Assembly (NCBI RefSeq): GCF_026125825.1
Contig: NZ_JAHCKK010000025.1
Span: 1-50,600 of the forward strand
From: Hydrogenophaga sp.
Lineage (GTDB): Bacteria; Pseudomonadota; Gammaproteobacteria; Burkholderiales; Burkholderiaceae_C
Direction: 5' to 3'
Length of the DNA stretch: 50,600 nt
In this document: piece after piece, positions 27,262 through 36,841 of the stretch
Position numbering within the stretch: the first letter of the stretch is position 1
Layout: each line of letters starts with the position of its first letter
Made by a program: the position numbers and the translations under genes
The notes under the pieces: generated by a model
Told to the model about the DNA's origin: nothing
Databases searched by the model: none
What the model saw: the letters and a program-made list of their open reading frames with translations, nothing else

Positions 27262-27335
27262 GCGGGTGTAGTTCAATGGTAGAACGGCAGCTTCCCAAGC
27301 TTCATACGAGGGTTCGATTCCCTTCACCCGCTCCA
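27262..27335 (+). tRNA. tRNA-Gly (anticodon CCC)
   Basis: The gene is 74 nt with an encoded CCA end. Acceptor arms are GCGGGTG and CACCCGC, and the D arm is GTTCAATGGTAGAAC. The anticodon loop is TTCCCAA (anticodon CCC), and the T arm is AGGGTTCGATTCCCT. It closely resembles the tRNA-Gly(CCC) of other proteobacteria. The anticodon stem GCAGC/GCTTC pairs at four of five positions; the pair 28-42 is a C-U mismatch. A hairpin with a short U-run follows. Confidence 0.96.
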
Positions 27336-27367
27336 TCGTCTCGCCAGCGCTTGTTTGGCTTGCGACA

Positions 27368-27397
27368 GTGACACCAGGTTGAGCCTGTCACGCTTTT
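27368..27397 (+). terminator. Probable terminator after tRNA-Gly
   Basis: GTGACA (27368-27373) and TGTCAC (27386-27391) form a stem, with inner GG/CC pairs, followed by GC and TTTT. It lies about 30 nt after the tRNA. The remaining sequence to 27623 shows no gene that I can support. Confidence 0.45.
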
Positions 27398-27623
27398 CCG
27401 CCACGAAAGTGGGGTGCCGCGTGCCGGGCTCTTTGTCTTTCTGTCGACGACGTGCCAGCGGTGTGTGTTTCGTCCGCCTGTGCTTCGGTGCACCCGGATG
27501 GTGGGAGAGGTGGTTGCGCTCAACAATGCCATGACCTGACGGCGATGGCGTCGTTTGTCTTCTTCGTGCGGTGAAGCCTCCGGGGAAGAAGGCGCGCGCG
27601 GCACGGCGTGCTTTGTTGGTCGT

Positions 27624-28544
27624 CTAGGCTTGTGCCTGCCCATGAGCGGCCAGCACCAGCCGCCGCAGAATGCGCGCCACCTCGCGTGACGCGCGGCTCA
27701 GCGGATGGTGGGTGGTGGTCTGCATCACCACGTACCGGGGCAGGCGCGGTTCGACGATCCTGCGGCTGGCGAACAGATTGTCGATGCCGGCCAGCCGCAC
27801 CGAGTGCTGGCTCCACATGAGGTAGCACCGCTCGCGGGCGATGACAGCGCGCTGCGCCTCGATCGAATCGGCCTCCAGCACCACGTTCAATCGGATGCCC
27901 ACGCGCCGCGCCACCTCTTCCATGCGCACGCGCAAGCCGTTGGGGGCGGCGGGCAGCACCAACGGCACCGAGGCCAATTCCCGGAACGGCATGAGCTCCG
28001 CGCCAGTGCCGATGGCGGGGTTGCCCACCACCACCATGTCCGAGACTGCCAGGACCTCCTGGCCGTCCCGCGTGGGCTTGCGGTACCGCGTGACCAGGGC
28101 AATGTCCACCCGGCCACTGGCCAGCCAATCCTCGTGCTGGACGCTGAAGCTCTCTTGCAGGCGCAGCACCACGCCCGGAAAGCGCCGCCGCACCTCGTCA
28201 AAAAGGTCGGGGGCCACATCGCGCATGTAAGCGGTGAGCAGAGCCACCGTCACCACCCCGGTGGGCGCGCGAGCCTGGTCCCGGATGTCTTCGGCAAATT
28301 GATCGGCGCCATCGACGAGGCTGCGCGCACGCACCATCGCCTGTTCGCCCACTTCAGTGAGTTGCACGCCCCGGCCGGTGCGGTGAAACAAGGTGGTTTG
28401 CAGGCTGTCCTCGAGGGCGCGCAGCGAGCGGCTGACGGACGGCTGGCTCAAACCCACGGCGAGCGCGGCCTGGGAAATGCTGCCGAGCTCGGCCACCTTG
28501 AGAAACAGCCGCAGCGAGTCGAGATCGGGTGAAGGCGTCGTCAT
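27624..28544 (-). CDS. LysR-family transcriptional regulator
   Basis: This is a 306-residue LysR-type regulator. The N-terminal winged helix-turn-helix is clear (LRLFLKVAELGSISQAALAVGLSQPSVSRSLRALEDSL), followed by the effector-binding domain from about residue 95 (GVVTVALLTAYMRDVAPDLF, LRLQESFSVQHEDWLASGRVDIALV). It is divergent from a Bug receptor and an M24-fold protein, with 97 bp between start codons. It therefore probably controls that transcript. The ligand is unknown. Confidence 0.92.
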   Translation of the reverse strand: MTTPSPDLDSLRLFLKVAELGSISQAALAVGLSQPSVSRSLRALEDSLQTTLFHRTGRGVQLTEVGEQAMVRARSLVDGADQFAEDIRDQARAPTGVVTVALLTAYMRDVAPDLFDEVRRRFPGVVLRLQESFSVQHEDWLASGRVDIALVTRYRKPTRDGQEVLAVSDMVVVGNPAIGTGAELMPFRELASVPLVLPAAPNGLRVRMEEVARRVGIRLNVVLEADSIEAQRAVIARERCYLMWSQHSVRLAGIDNLFASRRIVEPRLPRYVVMQTTTHHPLSRASREVARILRRLVLAAHGQAQA

Positions 28545-28641
28545 GCGCGTAGCGTATATCAGCTAAAGGCGGATTGTCTTGGTGAATCCCGTGCCCGGTT
28601 TTATGGTCTCGCTTCCCGATAACTTCAACGAAAGGAGACGC

Positions 28642-29613
28642 ATGAAACGCCGACTGTTCTGTGCCTTGCCCGTGCTGGCCGCGGGGCTGGCACCGCTGGC
28701 CGCCCACGCCAACGACTTCCCGAGCAAGCCCATTCGCATCGTCGTGCCCTATGCGGCAGGCGGCACCACCGACATGTTGGCGCGCGTCGTGGGCAAGCAC
28801 ATGGCCGACCACACGGGGCAGCCTGTGCTGGTCGAAAACCGACCCGGCGCCAACGGCATGCTAGGTTCCTCGGTGGTCGCCAAGTCGCCCGCCGACGGCT
28901 ACACCATCGGCATTGCCACGCCGGGCAACCACGCCGCCAACGCCAGCCTGTACAAGGACGTTCCTTACGACACGGTGAAGGATTTCGCCGGGGTCTCGCT
29001 GGCGGTGAATGCGCCGATGGTGCTGGTGGCGCATCCCAGCCTGGGCGTGAAGACGGTGGCAGAGTTGATCGCCAAGGCGAAGGCCGCGCCCAACAGCATC
29101 GTCTATGCGTCTGGTGGCAGTGGTTCGTCCATGCACCTGGCGATGGAGTCGTTCGCCGGCATGGCCGGCATCCGCATGAACCACATCCCGTACAAGGGAT
29201 CGGGCAACTCCTACGTGGACTTGCTGGCGGGCCGCGTCACGCTGCTCATGGACATCATTCCGCAAGCCCTGCCGCGCGTGCGCGCCGGGGAACTGATTGC
29301 ACTGGGCACGGCGAGTCCGCAGCGGCTGCCCGAACTGCCCAATGTGCCCACCATCGACGAGGCCGGTGTCAAGGGCTACACCGCCGGCTCCTGGTATGGA
29401 TTCGTCGGCCCCGCCGGCATTCCCGAAGCCACGATGACGCGCCTGAACCGGCTCGTCGTCAACGCACTGCGCGACCCCGAGATCACCCGCAAACTGCAGG
29501 AAGCGGGCTTGCAGATCGTCGCTGGCTCGCCGCAGCAGTTCCAGCGATTCATCGAGGCCGAGGTGAAGAAATCCGCCGAAATCATCCGCGCCGCCAACAT
29601 CAAACCCGATTGA
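28642..29613 (+). CDS. Bug-family tripartite tricarboxylate transporter receptor
   Basis: This is a second Bug/TctC-type periplasmic receptor, 323 residues, with a signal peptide ending AAHAND. Hallmarks: RIVVPYAAGGTTDMLARVVG, VLVENRPGANGMLGSS, DGYTIGIATPGNHAANASL, IPYKGSGNSYVDLLAGRV. The ATG at 28642 follows AAAGGAG. It is divergent from the LysR regulator and followed 22 nt later by an M24-fold gene, an arrangement that suggests uptake of the substrate acted on by the downstream enzyme. No membrane subunits are present nearby. Confidence 0.92.
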   Translation: MKRRLFCALPVLAAGLAPLAAHANDFPSKPIRIVVPYAAGGTTDMLARVVGKHMADHTGQPVLVENRPGANGMLGSSVVAKSPADGYTIGIATPGNHAANASLYKDVPYDTVKDFAGVSLAVNAPMVLVAHPSLGVKTVAELIAKAKAAPNSIVYASGGSGSSMHLAMESFAGMAGIRMNHIPYKGSGNSYVDLLAGRVTLLMDIIPQALPRVRAGELIALGTASPQRLPELPNVPTIDEAGVKGYTAGSWYGFVGPAGIPEATMTRLNRLVVNALRDPEITRKLQEAGLQIVAGSPQQFQRFIEAEVKKSAEIIRAANIKPD

Positions 29614-29635
29614 TCCGACTCCAGTTCCCCACAGC

Positions 29636-30793
29636 ATGAACCCCAACTTCTCTCCCATTGATTTCGCCGCCCGCCGTGCCCGTGTGGCCCAGTCCGTCAA
29701 GGCAGCCGGCTTCGACGCCTACGTGGGCACACGACAAGCCGCACTCCACTACTTCAGCGGCAGCTTCATGCCCTGGCGAGGTGCGGTCATCATCACCGCC
29801 CAGGGCGACTGCAAGTTCGTCTACTGGGCTTGGGACGCCAGCCGGGTGCGCGAAGAGGGGCACGACCTCGACCTCGAAAGCTTCACCTTCTCGGACTTCG
29901 TCAAGACGATTGGCCGCCGCCTCAAGGAGATGGGCCTTGGCCAGGGCCGCATCGGCATCGACCTGTCGCACCCCGGTGCTGCGCAGGTTGCGCCGGGCAT
30001 GCTGACGGCCAGCGAATACCTGGAACTGCGGGACGAGTTGCCCGCTGCCCGCATCGAGAACGGCGTGCAGCTGATCGACGATGTGATGCTGATCAAGGAG
30101 CCGCAAGAAATCGAACGCCTTCGGTTCGCCGCGGGCGTGGCCGACATCGGGTTTGAAGCCGGGCGTGCGGCGGTGCGAACCGGGATCACCGAGAACGCGG
30201 TGGCGGGTGCGATCGAAAAGGCAATTCGAGACAACGGCAGCACCTGGGCCTGGGCCATCACGGGTGGCACCGAGGTCGGTTCCGGGGACCGCACAGGCTA
30301 CCTGCATGGGGTGACGCAGCAGGCGTCGGAAAAAACCATCGAGAACAACGAGTTCGTGATTCTTGACCTGCACCCGATGATCGATCTCTACCTTGCCGAC
30401 TCCTCGATCCCCGTGTTCATCGGCAAGCCCGATGCGCAACAGCGCAAGCTCATCGACTGCTGGGAGGAGGTGGTGGCGACCATGATCGACCGCATGCGTC
30501 CCGGCGAGCCGATTCCCGAAGTGGTGAAGAAGGGGCTGGCGGTGTTCGAGCGCCATGGCCTGAGCGACTACTGCCTGCCCACCTTCGGCCATGGCCTGGG
30601 CACTTGCGCGCGCACGCGCCCGTTCATCAACCTTCGCAGCGAAGACGTGGTGCAGCCGGGCATGGTCATGGCGCTGGGCACCCACCTGTACATGCCCAAG
30701 GTGGGTGGCATGCGGCTGGAGTTTCCACTGCTGGTGAACGAGGGTGGCGCCGAGGCGTTGATGAAGACGCCGCCGCGTGTGCATTTCGTGTAA
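29636..30793 (+). CDS. M24 (pita-bread) family protein with incomplete metal site
   Basis: This is a 385-residue creatinase/aminopeptidase-P-like protein: an N-terminal creatinase domain about 10-160 (FDAYVGTRQAALHYFSGSFMPWRG) and the pita-bread domain about 165-380. Two Asp metal ligands appear (ILDLHPMIDLYLADSS), as does GHGLG. The usual E-P-G of VxLEPGxY is replaced by ALGTHLYMP, and the usual R-x-E-D is RLEF. The second catalytic His segment reads TCARTRPF. It may therefore be a metal-independent creatinase-like hydrolase or a divergent enzyme rather than a prolidase. It is co-transcribed with the Bug receptor. Confidence 0.85.
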   Translation: MNPNFSPIDFAARRARVAQSVKAAGFDAYVGTRQAALHYFSGSFMPWRGAVIITAQGDCKFVYWAWDASRVREEGHDLDLESFTFSDFVKTIGRRLKEMGLGQGRIGIDLSHPGAAQVAPGMLTASEYLELRDELPAARIENGVQLIDDVMLIKEPQEIERLRFAAGVADIGFEAGRAAVRTGITENAVAGAIEKAIRDNGSTWAWAITGGTEVGSGDRTGYLHGVTQQASEKTIENNEFVILDLHPMIDLYLADSSIPVFIGKPDAQQRKLIDCWEEVVATMIDRMRPGEPIPEVVKKGLAVFERHGLSDYCLPTFGHGLGTCARTRPFINLRSEDVVQPGMVMALGTHLYMPKVGGMRLEFPLLVNEGGAEALMKTPPRVHFV

Positions 30794-30826
30794 CGCCCCC
30801 CGGTTCGCGGTGGCGCAGCGAGGTAC

Positions 30827-32434
30827 CTAGAACCCCACCGCCTGTCCATCGCGCCGCGCATCGCTGGCGGCGACGTAGCCGTCGGCGATGTCGTCGCTCA
30901 GCCGCGCAATGAACTGGCCGCTGCCGAAGTCGAGGTATGTGTCGGCGGTCGGCTCGAAGCGATGGCCCAGCGCCTTGAGGCCGTCGCGCAACGCGGGTGC
31001 CATGGTGGATTCGAAGTCCACGTCCAGGCCGCTGCCCCACTTCCAGCGCGGTGCGTCGCAGGCGGCCTGGGGCTGCTGGCCGTGCACCAGCATGCGCACC
31101 AGCGTCTGCACATGCCCTTGGGGTTGCATGTTGGCGCCCATCACGCCAAAGCTCATCACGCCCTGGCCCTCGCGCGTGAGGAAGCCGGGGATGATGGTGT
31201 GGAAGGGCCGCTTGCCCGGCGCGACCTGGTTGGGGTGCCCGTCCTGCATGGTGAAGCCATGGCCGCGGTTCTGCAGGCTGATGCCCCAGCCGGGCACCAC
31301 CACGCCGCTGCCGAAGCCCAGGTAGTTGGACTGGATCAGGCTGACCATGCGGCCTTGCCCGTCGGCGGCGGTGAGGTAGACCGTGCCGCCGCGCGGCGGG
31401 TGGCCCGCGCCGGGATGGATGGCGCGCTTGGGATCGATGAGCCTGGCGCGCTCCCGCAGGTAGCCGGGGTCGAGCAGGTCGGCGGCAGTCACCTCGGTCA
31501 TGAAGCGGTCGTCGGCGACCCACCGGTACGTGTCGGCGAAGGCGAGCTTGATGGCTTCGATCTGCAGGTGCTGGCCTTCGATGCTGTCCGGTCCGAAGCG
31601 GCCGATGTCGAGTTGCTCGAGCATCCCCAGCGCCATGAGCGCGGCAATGCCCTGGCCGTTGGGCGGCAGTTCGTGCACCGTGTGACCGGCAAACGCCATC
31701 TCGATCGGCTTGACCCATTGCACCTGGTGCGAGGCGAGGTCGCTGGCGCGAAGTTGCGCACCGTGCTCGCGCGAGAAGGCGTCGATCGCGTCGGCGATCT
31801 CGCCCCGGTAGAAAGCCTCGCCGCGCGTCTGCGCAATGCGCCGCAGCGAGCGGCCGGCTTCGGCAAAGCTGAAGCGCTCTCCCGGCATCGGGGCGCGGCC
31901 GCGCGGCATGAACGCTTGGGCGAAACCAGGCTTGTCCTGCAGCAGAGGCACGGCCAGCGCCCATTTGTGGGCGATGACGGGGGCCACCGCGAAGCCGCCT
32001 TCGGCCAGTTCGATGGCGGGTGCCATGAGATCGGCAAAGGGCAGGGCGCCGAAGCGCTCGGACAAGGCGGCCCAGCCGGCCACCGCGCCGGGAACGGTCA
32101 CCGCGTCGAAGCCACGCAGCGGGATCTGGCCGTTGTGCTTGCGTTCGAAGTAGGCCTTGCTCCAGCCGGCAGGCGCCAGGCCCGAGGAATTCATGCCGTG
32201 CAGTTGCTGGCCGTCCCAGACGATCGCGAAGTTGTCGCTGCCCAGGCCGTTGGAGATCGGTTCCACCACGGTGAGGGCCGCCGCGGCCGCGATCGCGGCA
32301 TCCACCGCATTGCCGCCTTTGAGCAGCATGCGCAGGCCGGCCTGCGCGGCCAGAGGCTGCGAGGTGGCGACCACGTTGCGCGCCATGAGCGGGCTGCGGA
32401 TGGTTGGGTAGGGGTGGCTCCAGTCGAACTGCAT
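30827..32434 (-). CDS. Gamma-glutamyltransferase-family Ntn hydrolase
   Basis: This is a 535-residue gamma-glutamyltransferase-like protein made as a precursor that self-cleaves. The predicted nucleophile is T351 in PPRGGTVYLTAADGQGRMVS, followed by SLIQSNYLGFGSG. The large-subunit part shows MARNVVATSQPLAAQAGLRML, GGNAVDAAIAAAAALTVVEP and FDAVTVPGAVAGW. No signal peptide is visible, so it is probably cytoplasmic, like the oxamate amidohydrolase/HpxW branch, unlike classical periplasmic Ggt. The chosen start is the ATG at 32434 (MQFDWSHPYPTIRSPL), 25 nt after the stop of the dehydrogenase gene upstream on the same strand. The ribosome site is weak. The substrate is unknown. Confidence 0.9.
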   Translation of the reverse strand: MQFDWSHPYPTIRSPLMARNVVATSQPLAAQAGLRMLLKGGNAVDAAIAAAAALTVVEPISNGLGSDNFAIVWDGQQLHGMNSSGLAPAGWSKAYFERKHNGQIPLRGFDAVTVPGAVAGWAALSERFGALPFADLMAPAIELAEGGFAVAPVIAHKWALAVPLLQDKPGFAQAFMPRGRAPMPGERFSFAEAGRSLRRIAQTRGEAFYRGEIADAIDAFSREHGAQLRASDLASHQVQWVKPIEMAFAGHTVHELPPNGQGIAALMALGMLEQLDIGRFGPDSIEGQHLQIEAIKLAFADTYRWVADDRFMTEVTAADLLDPGYLRERARLIDPKRAIHPGAGHPPRGGTVYLTAADGQGRMVSLIQSNYLGFGSGVVVPGWGISLQNRGHGFTMQDGHPNQVAPGKRPFHTIIPGFLTREGQGVMSFGVMGANMQPQGHVQTLVRMLVHGQQPQAACDAPRWKWGSGLDVDFESTMAPALRDGLKALGHRFEPTADTYLDFGSGQFIARLSDDIADGYVAASDARRDGQAVGF

Positions 32435-32459
32435 GGGGTCGTTGTCTCTCAGGTGGAAA

Positions 32460-33950
32460 TCACTTGAGGATATCGCCGACGCAGAGGTACTTGATTTCGA
32501 CGTAGTCGTCGATGCCATGGTGCGAGCCTTCGCGGCCCAGGCCGGACTGTTTCACGCCACCAAAAGGCACGTGCTCGGTGGCGAGGATGCCGACGTTGAC
32601 GCCCACCATTCCGTATTCCAGCGCCTCGCTCACGCGGTAGATGCGGCCCACGTCGCGGCTGTAGAAGTAGCTCGCCAGGCCAAACTCGGTGGCGTTGGCC
32701 GCGTCGATCGCTTCCTGCTCGGTGTGGAACTTGAACACCGGCGCAAAGGGGCCGAAGGTTTCTTCCTTCGCGCACAGCATGTCGGCGGTGGCGTCGGCCA
32801 CCACTGTGGGCTCGAAGAACTGGCCGCTGCCCAGGCTGCTCAGGCGCTGGCCGCCGGCCACCACGCGGCCACCCTTGGCCACCGCATCGTCCACGTGGCG
32901 TTGCACCTTGACGAGGGCCGCCTCCTCGATCAGCGGGCCCTGGCTCACGCCTTCGCCAAAACCGTTGCCCACCTTGGCGGTCTTCACCTTGGCGGCGAAC
33001 TTCTGCACGAAGGCGTCGTACACCCTGGCCTGCACGTAGAAGCGGTTGGTGCAGACGCAGGTTTGCCCGGCGTTGCGGTACTTGCTGGCGAAGGCGCCTT
33101 CCACTGCGCTGTCGATGTCGGCGTCGTCGAACACGATGAAGGGCGCATTGCCACCCAGTTCGAGCGACATCTTCTTGACCGTGGGCGCGCATTGAGCCAT
33201 GAGGATGCGGCCCACCTCGGTGGAGCCGGTGAAGCTGATGTGGCGCACGACGTCGCTCGCGCACAGCACCTTGCCCACGGCGATGGACTGTTCGCTGTCG
33301 GCGGGAAGGATGTTGAACACCCCGGCCGGAATGCCGGCTCGGATGGCCAGTTCGGCGGCGGCCAGCGCGGTCAGCGGCGTGAGTTCAGCCGGCTTGATGA
33401 TCACCGGGCAGCCGGCGGCCAGTGCGGGCGCCACCTTGCGCGTGATCATGGCGAGCGGGAAATTCCACGGCGTGATGGCCGCGCACACGCCGATGGGCTG
33501 CTTGAGCACCATCAGCCGGCGGTTGTTGTCGAAGGTGGGCAGGGTTTCGCCATTGACGCGCTTGGCTTCCTCGGCGAACCACTCCACGAAGCTCGCGCCG
33601 TAGGCGACCTCGCCCTTGGCTTCGGCCAGGGGCTTGCCCTGTTCGGCGGTCATGAGGGTGCCCAGGTCGTCCTGGTGGGCCATCAGCAGGTCGTACCACT
33701 TGCGAAGAATCTGGCTGCGCTCCTTGGCGGTCTTGGCCTTCCAGGCCGGCCAGGCGGCATGGGCGGCAGCGATCGCGGCTTCGGCGTCCTGCGGGCCCAG
33801 GTTGGCCACGTCGGCCAGCTTGTGGCCGGTGGCCGGGTCGAGCACGTCGAAACGGCTCGCGCCGGCAACCCACTGGCCGTTGATCAGGCCATCGGTCTTG
33901 AGCAGGGTCGGGTCTTTGAGCAGGGCCAGGGGGGAGGTCTTCATGTCCAT
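32460..33950 (-). CDS. gabD: NAD(P)-dependent succinate-semialdehyde dehydrogenase-like ALDH
   Basis: This is an aldehyde dehydrogenase of 496 residues, closest in look to GabD, oxidising succinate semialdehyde to succinate. Motifs: PWNFPLAMITRKVAPALAAG, FTGSTEVGR (about 240-248), the general base E264 in MSLELGGNAPF and the nucleophile C298 in NAGQTCVCTNRF. The ATG at 33950 is preceded by GGAG. It is the first gene of a two-gene unit with the gamma-glutamyltransferase-like gene. A perfect inverted repeat at 34003-34018 lies about 50 nt upstream. The precise aldehyde substrate is inferred. Confidence 0.9.
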   Translation of the reverse strand: MDMKTSPLALLKDPTLLKTDGLINGQWVAGASRFDVLDPATGHKLADVANLGPQDAEAAIAAAHAAWPAWKAKTAKERSQILRKWYDLLMAHQDDLGTLMTAEQGKPLAEAKGEVAYGASFVEWFAEEAKRVNGETLPTFDNNRRLMVLKQPIGVCAAITPWNFPLAMITRKVAPALAAGCPVIIKPAELTPLTALAAAELAIRAGIPAGVFNILPADSEQSIAVGKVLCASDVVRHISFTGSTEVGRILMAQCAPTVKKMSLELGGNAPFIVFDDADIDSAVEGAFASKYRNAGQTCVCTNRFYVQARVYDAFVQKFAAKVKTAKVGNGFGEGVSQGPLIEEAALVKVQRHVDDAVAKGGRVVAGGQRLSSLGSGQFFEPTVVADATADMLCAKEETFGPFAPVFKFHTEQEAIDAANATEFGLASYFYSRDVGRIYRVSEALEYGMVGVNVGILATEHVPFGGVKQSGLGREGSHHGIDDYVEIKYLCVGDILK

Positions 33951-34002
33951 GAGGGGTGGTCTCCGTAGGTGCGGTGCGCAGCAAAGGGTGGAGGGGGTAT
34001 TT

Positions 34003-34018
34003 ATTTAACTTGTTAAAT
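34003..34018. promoter_or_regulatory. Palindromic operator candidate upstream of gabD
   Basis: ATTTAAC and GTTAAAT flank TT as a perfect 7-bp inverted repeat in an AT-rich island of otherwise GC-rich DNA. It lies about 53 bp upstream of gabD. The TTAAC-NN-GTTAA form resembles operators of GntR-type regulators, but no such gene is adjacent. Confidence 0.5.
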
Positions 34019-34219
34019 GAATCGCCGCCGATTGTGCCGCCGAAAGGCGTTTGAGCATAGCCCCCGGTCTCTGGCGCGCCGGTGCCGCCCGCGACGCGGT
34101 GGCCCGATCCACCCGATTTCGCCGCCCGCGCGCCGGGGTCGGCCCGCATGTTGGAAAATAGCGGGTTCCGCGCGCGCGAGCGCTGCCCGCATTCAACGAC
34201 GACCACCCACAAGGCCAAC

Positions 34220-36841
34220 ATGACCCGCCCCGCCTCCGTTGCCGACATCCGCAAGAGCTTCCTGGACTTTTTTGCTTCCAAAGGCCACACCGTGGTTGCG
34301 TCCAGCCCCCTGGTGCCCGGCAACGACCCGACGCTCATGTTCACCAATTCGGGCATGGTGCAGTTCAAGGACGTGTTCCTCGGCACCGACAAACGACCCT
34401 ATGTGCGGGCAGCCTCGGTGCAGGCCTGCCTGCGCGCCGGCGGCAAGCACAACGACCTGGAGAATGTGGGCTACACCGCCCGCCACCACACTTTCTTCGA
34501 GATGCTGGGCAACTGGTCGTTTGGCGACTACTTCAAGCGCGAAAGCCTGAAATGGGCCTGGGAACTGCTGACCGAGGTCTACCAGCTGCCCAAGGAGCGC
34601 CTGCTGGCCACGGTGTACGAAGAGGACGACGAGGCCTACGACATCTGGACCAAGGAGATCGGCCTGCCGCCCGAGCGCGTCATCCGGATCGGCGACAACA
34701 AGGGCGGGCGCTACAAGTCCGACAACTTCTGGATGATGGCCGACACCGGTCCCTGCGGCCCCTGCAGCGAAATCTTCTACGACCACGGTCCCGAGATTCC
34801 GGGTGGCCCCCCCGGCAGTCCCGATGAAGACGGCGACCGCTTCATCGAGATCTGGAACAACGTGTTCATGCAGTTCAACATGGACGAGACCGGCGCCGTC
34901 ACGCCCCTGCCCGCGCCCTGCGTGGACACCGGCATGGGCCTGGAGCGCCTGGCCGCGATCCTCCAGCACGTGCACAGCAACTACGAGATCGACATCTTCG
35001 ACGCCCTCATCAAGGCCGCGGCGCGCGAGACGCACACCAGCGATCTGGGCAACCCCTCGCTCAAGGTGATTGCCGACCACATCCGCGCCACGGCCTTCCT
35101 GGTGAGCGATGGCGTGATCCCCAGCAACGAAGGCCGGGGCTATGTGCAGCGCCGCATCGTGCGCCGCGCCATCCGCCATGGCTACAAGCTGGGCCAGAAG
35201 ACGCCGTTCTTCCACAAGCTCGTGCCCGACCTGGTGAAGCTGATGGGCGCGGCCTACCCGAACCTGGCGTGCCAGGAGCAGCGCATTACCGAGGTGCTCA
35301 AGGCCGAGGAAGAGCGCTTTTACGAAACGCTGGCCAACGGCATGGAAATCCTCGACGCGGCACTGGCCGGTGGCGAGAAGGTGCTGCCGGGCGACGTGGC
35401 CTTCAAGCTGCACGACACCTACGGCTTCCCGCTCGACCTGTCTGCCGATGTGTGCCGCGAGCGCGGCCTGTCGGTGGACGAAGCGGGCTTTCACGCCGCC
35501 ATGGACAAGCAGAAGGCCCAGGCCCGTGCGGCCGGCAAGTTCAAGATGGACAAGGCGCTGGACTACAGCGGTGCGGGCAACCAGTTCGTGGGCTACGAGT
35601 CGCTCGAAGCGCCGGGCAAGATCGTGGCGCTCTACCTCGACGGCACCTCCGTGGCCGCGCTCAAGGCCGGCCAGAGCGGGGTGGTCGTTCTGGACAACAC
35701 CCCCTTCTACGCCGAGAGCGGCGGCCAGGTGGGCGATGAGGGCGTGATCAGCAGCGGGTCGGCGCGGTTCGCGGTGGCCGACACCCAGAAGATCAAGGCC
35801 GACGTGTTCGGCCACCACGGCAGCGTGGAGCAGGGCACGCTCAACGTGGGGGACCACGTGAACGCACAGGTGAACACCACGGTGCGCGCGGCCACGGTGC
35901 GCAACCACAGCGCCACCCACCTGATGCACAAGGCCTTGCGCGAGGTGCTGGGCGAGCACGTGCAGCAGAAGGGCTCGCTGGTGAATGCCGAGCGCACGCG
36001 TTTCGACTTTGCGCACAACGCGCCGCTGACAGACGCGCAGATCCGTCAGATCGAAGCCAAGGTGAACGCCGAGATTCTCGACAACCATGCCACGCAGGCC
36101 CGGCTGATGGACATCGAGTCGGCGCAGAAGACCGGCGCGATGATGCTGTTCGGCGAAAAGTACGGCGAGACCGTGCGGGTGCTCGACATCGGCACCAGCC
36201 GCGAACTCTGCGGCGGCACGCACGTGCAGCGCACGGGCGACATCGGTCTGTTCAAGGTGGTCGCTGAAAGCGGCGTGGCCGCGGGCGTGCGGCGCATCGA
36301 GGCGATCACCGGCGCGAACGCGCTGGCCTACCTGCAGTCGCTGGAAGACACGGTGGCGCAGGCCGCAGGCGTGCTCAAGGCGCCCACGGCGGAACTCAAC
36401 GCGCGCATCGGCCAGACGCTGGAACAGCTCAAGGCGCTGGAGAAGGAAGTGGCTGCTCTCAAGGGCAAGCTGGCATCCAGCCAGGGCGACGAGTTGATGG
36501 CGCAGGCGGTGGACGTCAAGGGCATCAAGGTGCTGGCCGCCGTGCTGAATGGCGCCGACGCGAAGACCCTGCGCGACACGCTGGACAAGCTCAAGGACAA
36601 GCTCAAGTCCGCTGCCATCGTGCTCGCCGCGGTGGACGGCGCCAAGGTGCAGCTGGCCGCTGGCGTCACCGCCGACAGCATGGGCAAGGTCAAGGCCGGT
36701 GAGCTGGTGAACTTTGTCGCACAGCAAGTGGGTGGCAAGGGCGGCGGCAAGCCCGACATGGCCATGGCCGGCGGCACCGATGCCAGCGGATTGCCCAAGG
36801 CGCTGCAGTCGGTGCAAGGCTGGGTGGCCGAGAGGCTGTGA
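34220..36841 (+). CDS. alaS: Alanyl-tRNA synthetase
   Basis: This is a class II synthetase of 873 residues, the usual length, charging tRNA-Ala and hydrolysing mischarged Ser/Gly. The catalytic domain shows [17 protein letters not shown]-type start, [21 protein letters not shown] and [17 protein letters not shown]. The editing domain has the metal motif [16 protein letters not shown] and [13 protein letters not shown]. The C-terminal C-Ala domain ends [21 protein letters not shown]. The frame is open further upstream, but homology begins at the ATG at 34220. Its stop overlaps the GTG start of a thioredoxin-like gene. Confidence 0.97.
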   Translation: MTRPASVADIRKSFLDFFASKGHTVVASSPLVPGNDPTLMFTNSGMVQFKDVFLGTDKRPYVRAASVQACLRAGGKHNDLENVGYTARHHTFFEMLGNWSFGDYFKRESLKWAWELLTEVYQLPKERLLATVYEEDDEAYDIWTKEIGLPPERVIRIGDNKGGRYKSDNFWMMADTGPCGPCSEIFYDHGPEIPGGPPGSPDEDGDRFIEIWNNVFMQFNMDETGAVTPLPAPCVDTGMGLERLAAILQHVHSNYEIDIFDALIKAAARETHTSDLGNPSLKVIADHIRATAFLVSDGVIPSNEGRGYVQRRIVRRAIRHGYKLGQKTPFFHKLVPDLVKLMGAAYPNLACQEQRITEVLKAEEERFYETLANGMEILDAALAGGEKVLPGDVAFKLHDTYGFPLDLSADVCRERGLSVDEAGFHAAMDKQKAQARAAGKFKMDKALDYSGAGNQFVGYESLEAPGKIVALYLDGTSVAALKAGQSGVVVLDNTPFYAESGGQVGDEGVISSGSARFAVADTQKIKADVFGHHGSVEQGTLNVGDHVNAQVNTTVRAATVRNHSATHLMHKALREVLGEHVQQKGSLVNAERTRFDFAHNAPLTDAQIRQIEAKVNAEILDNHATQARLMDIESAQKTGAMMLFGEKYGETVRVLDIGTSRELCGGTHVQRTGDIGLFKVVAESGVAAGVRRIEAITGANALAYLQSLEDTVAQAAGVLKAPTAELNARIGQTLEQLKALEKEVAALKGKLASSQGDELMAQAVDVKGIKVLAAVLNGADAKTLRDTLDKLKDKLKSAAIVLAAVDGAKVQLAAGVTADSMGKVKAGELVNFVAQQVGGKGGGKPDMAMAGGTDASGLPKALQSVQGWVAERL

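Noticed and set aside
27302-27643. Open frame running out of the tRNA gene on the minus strand
   Set aside because: Its start or end reads GAGEGNRTLV, a well-known false translation of tRNA sequence; no other support.
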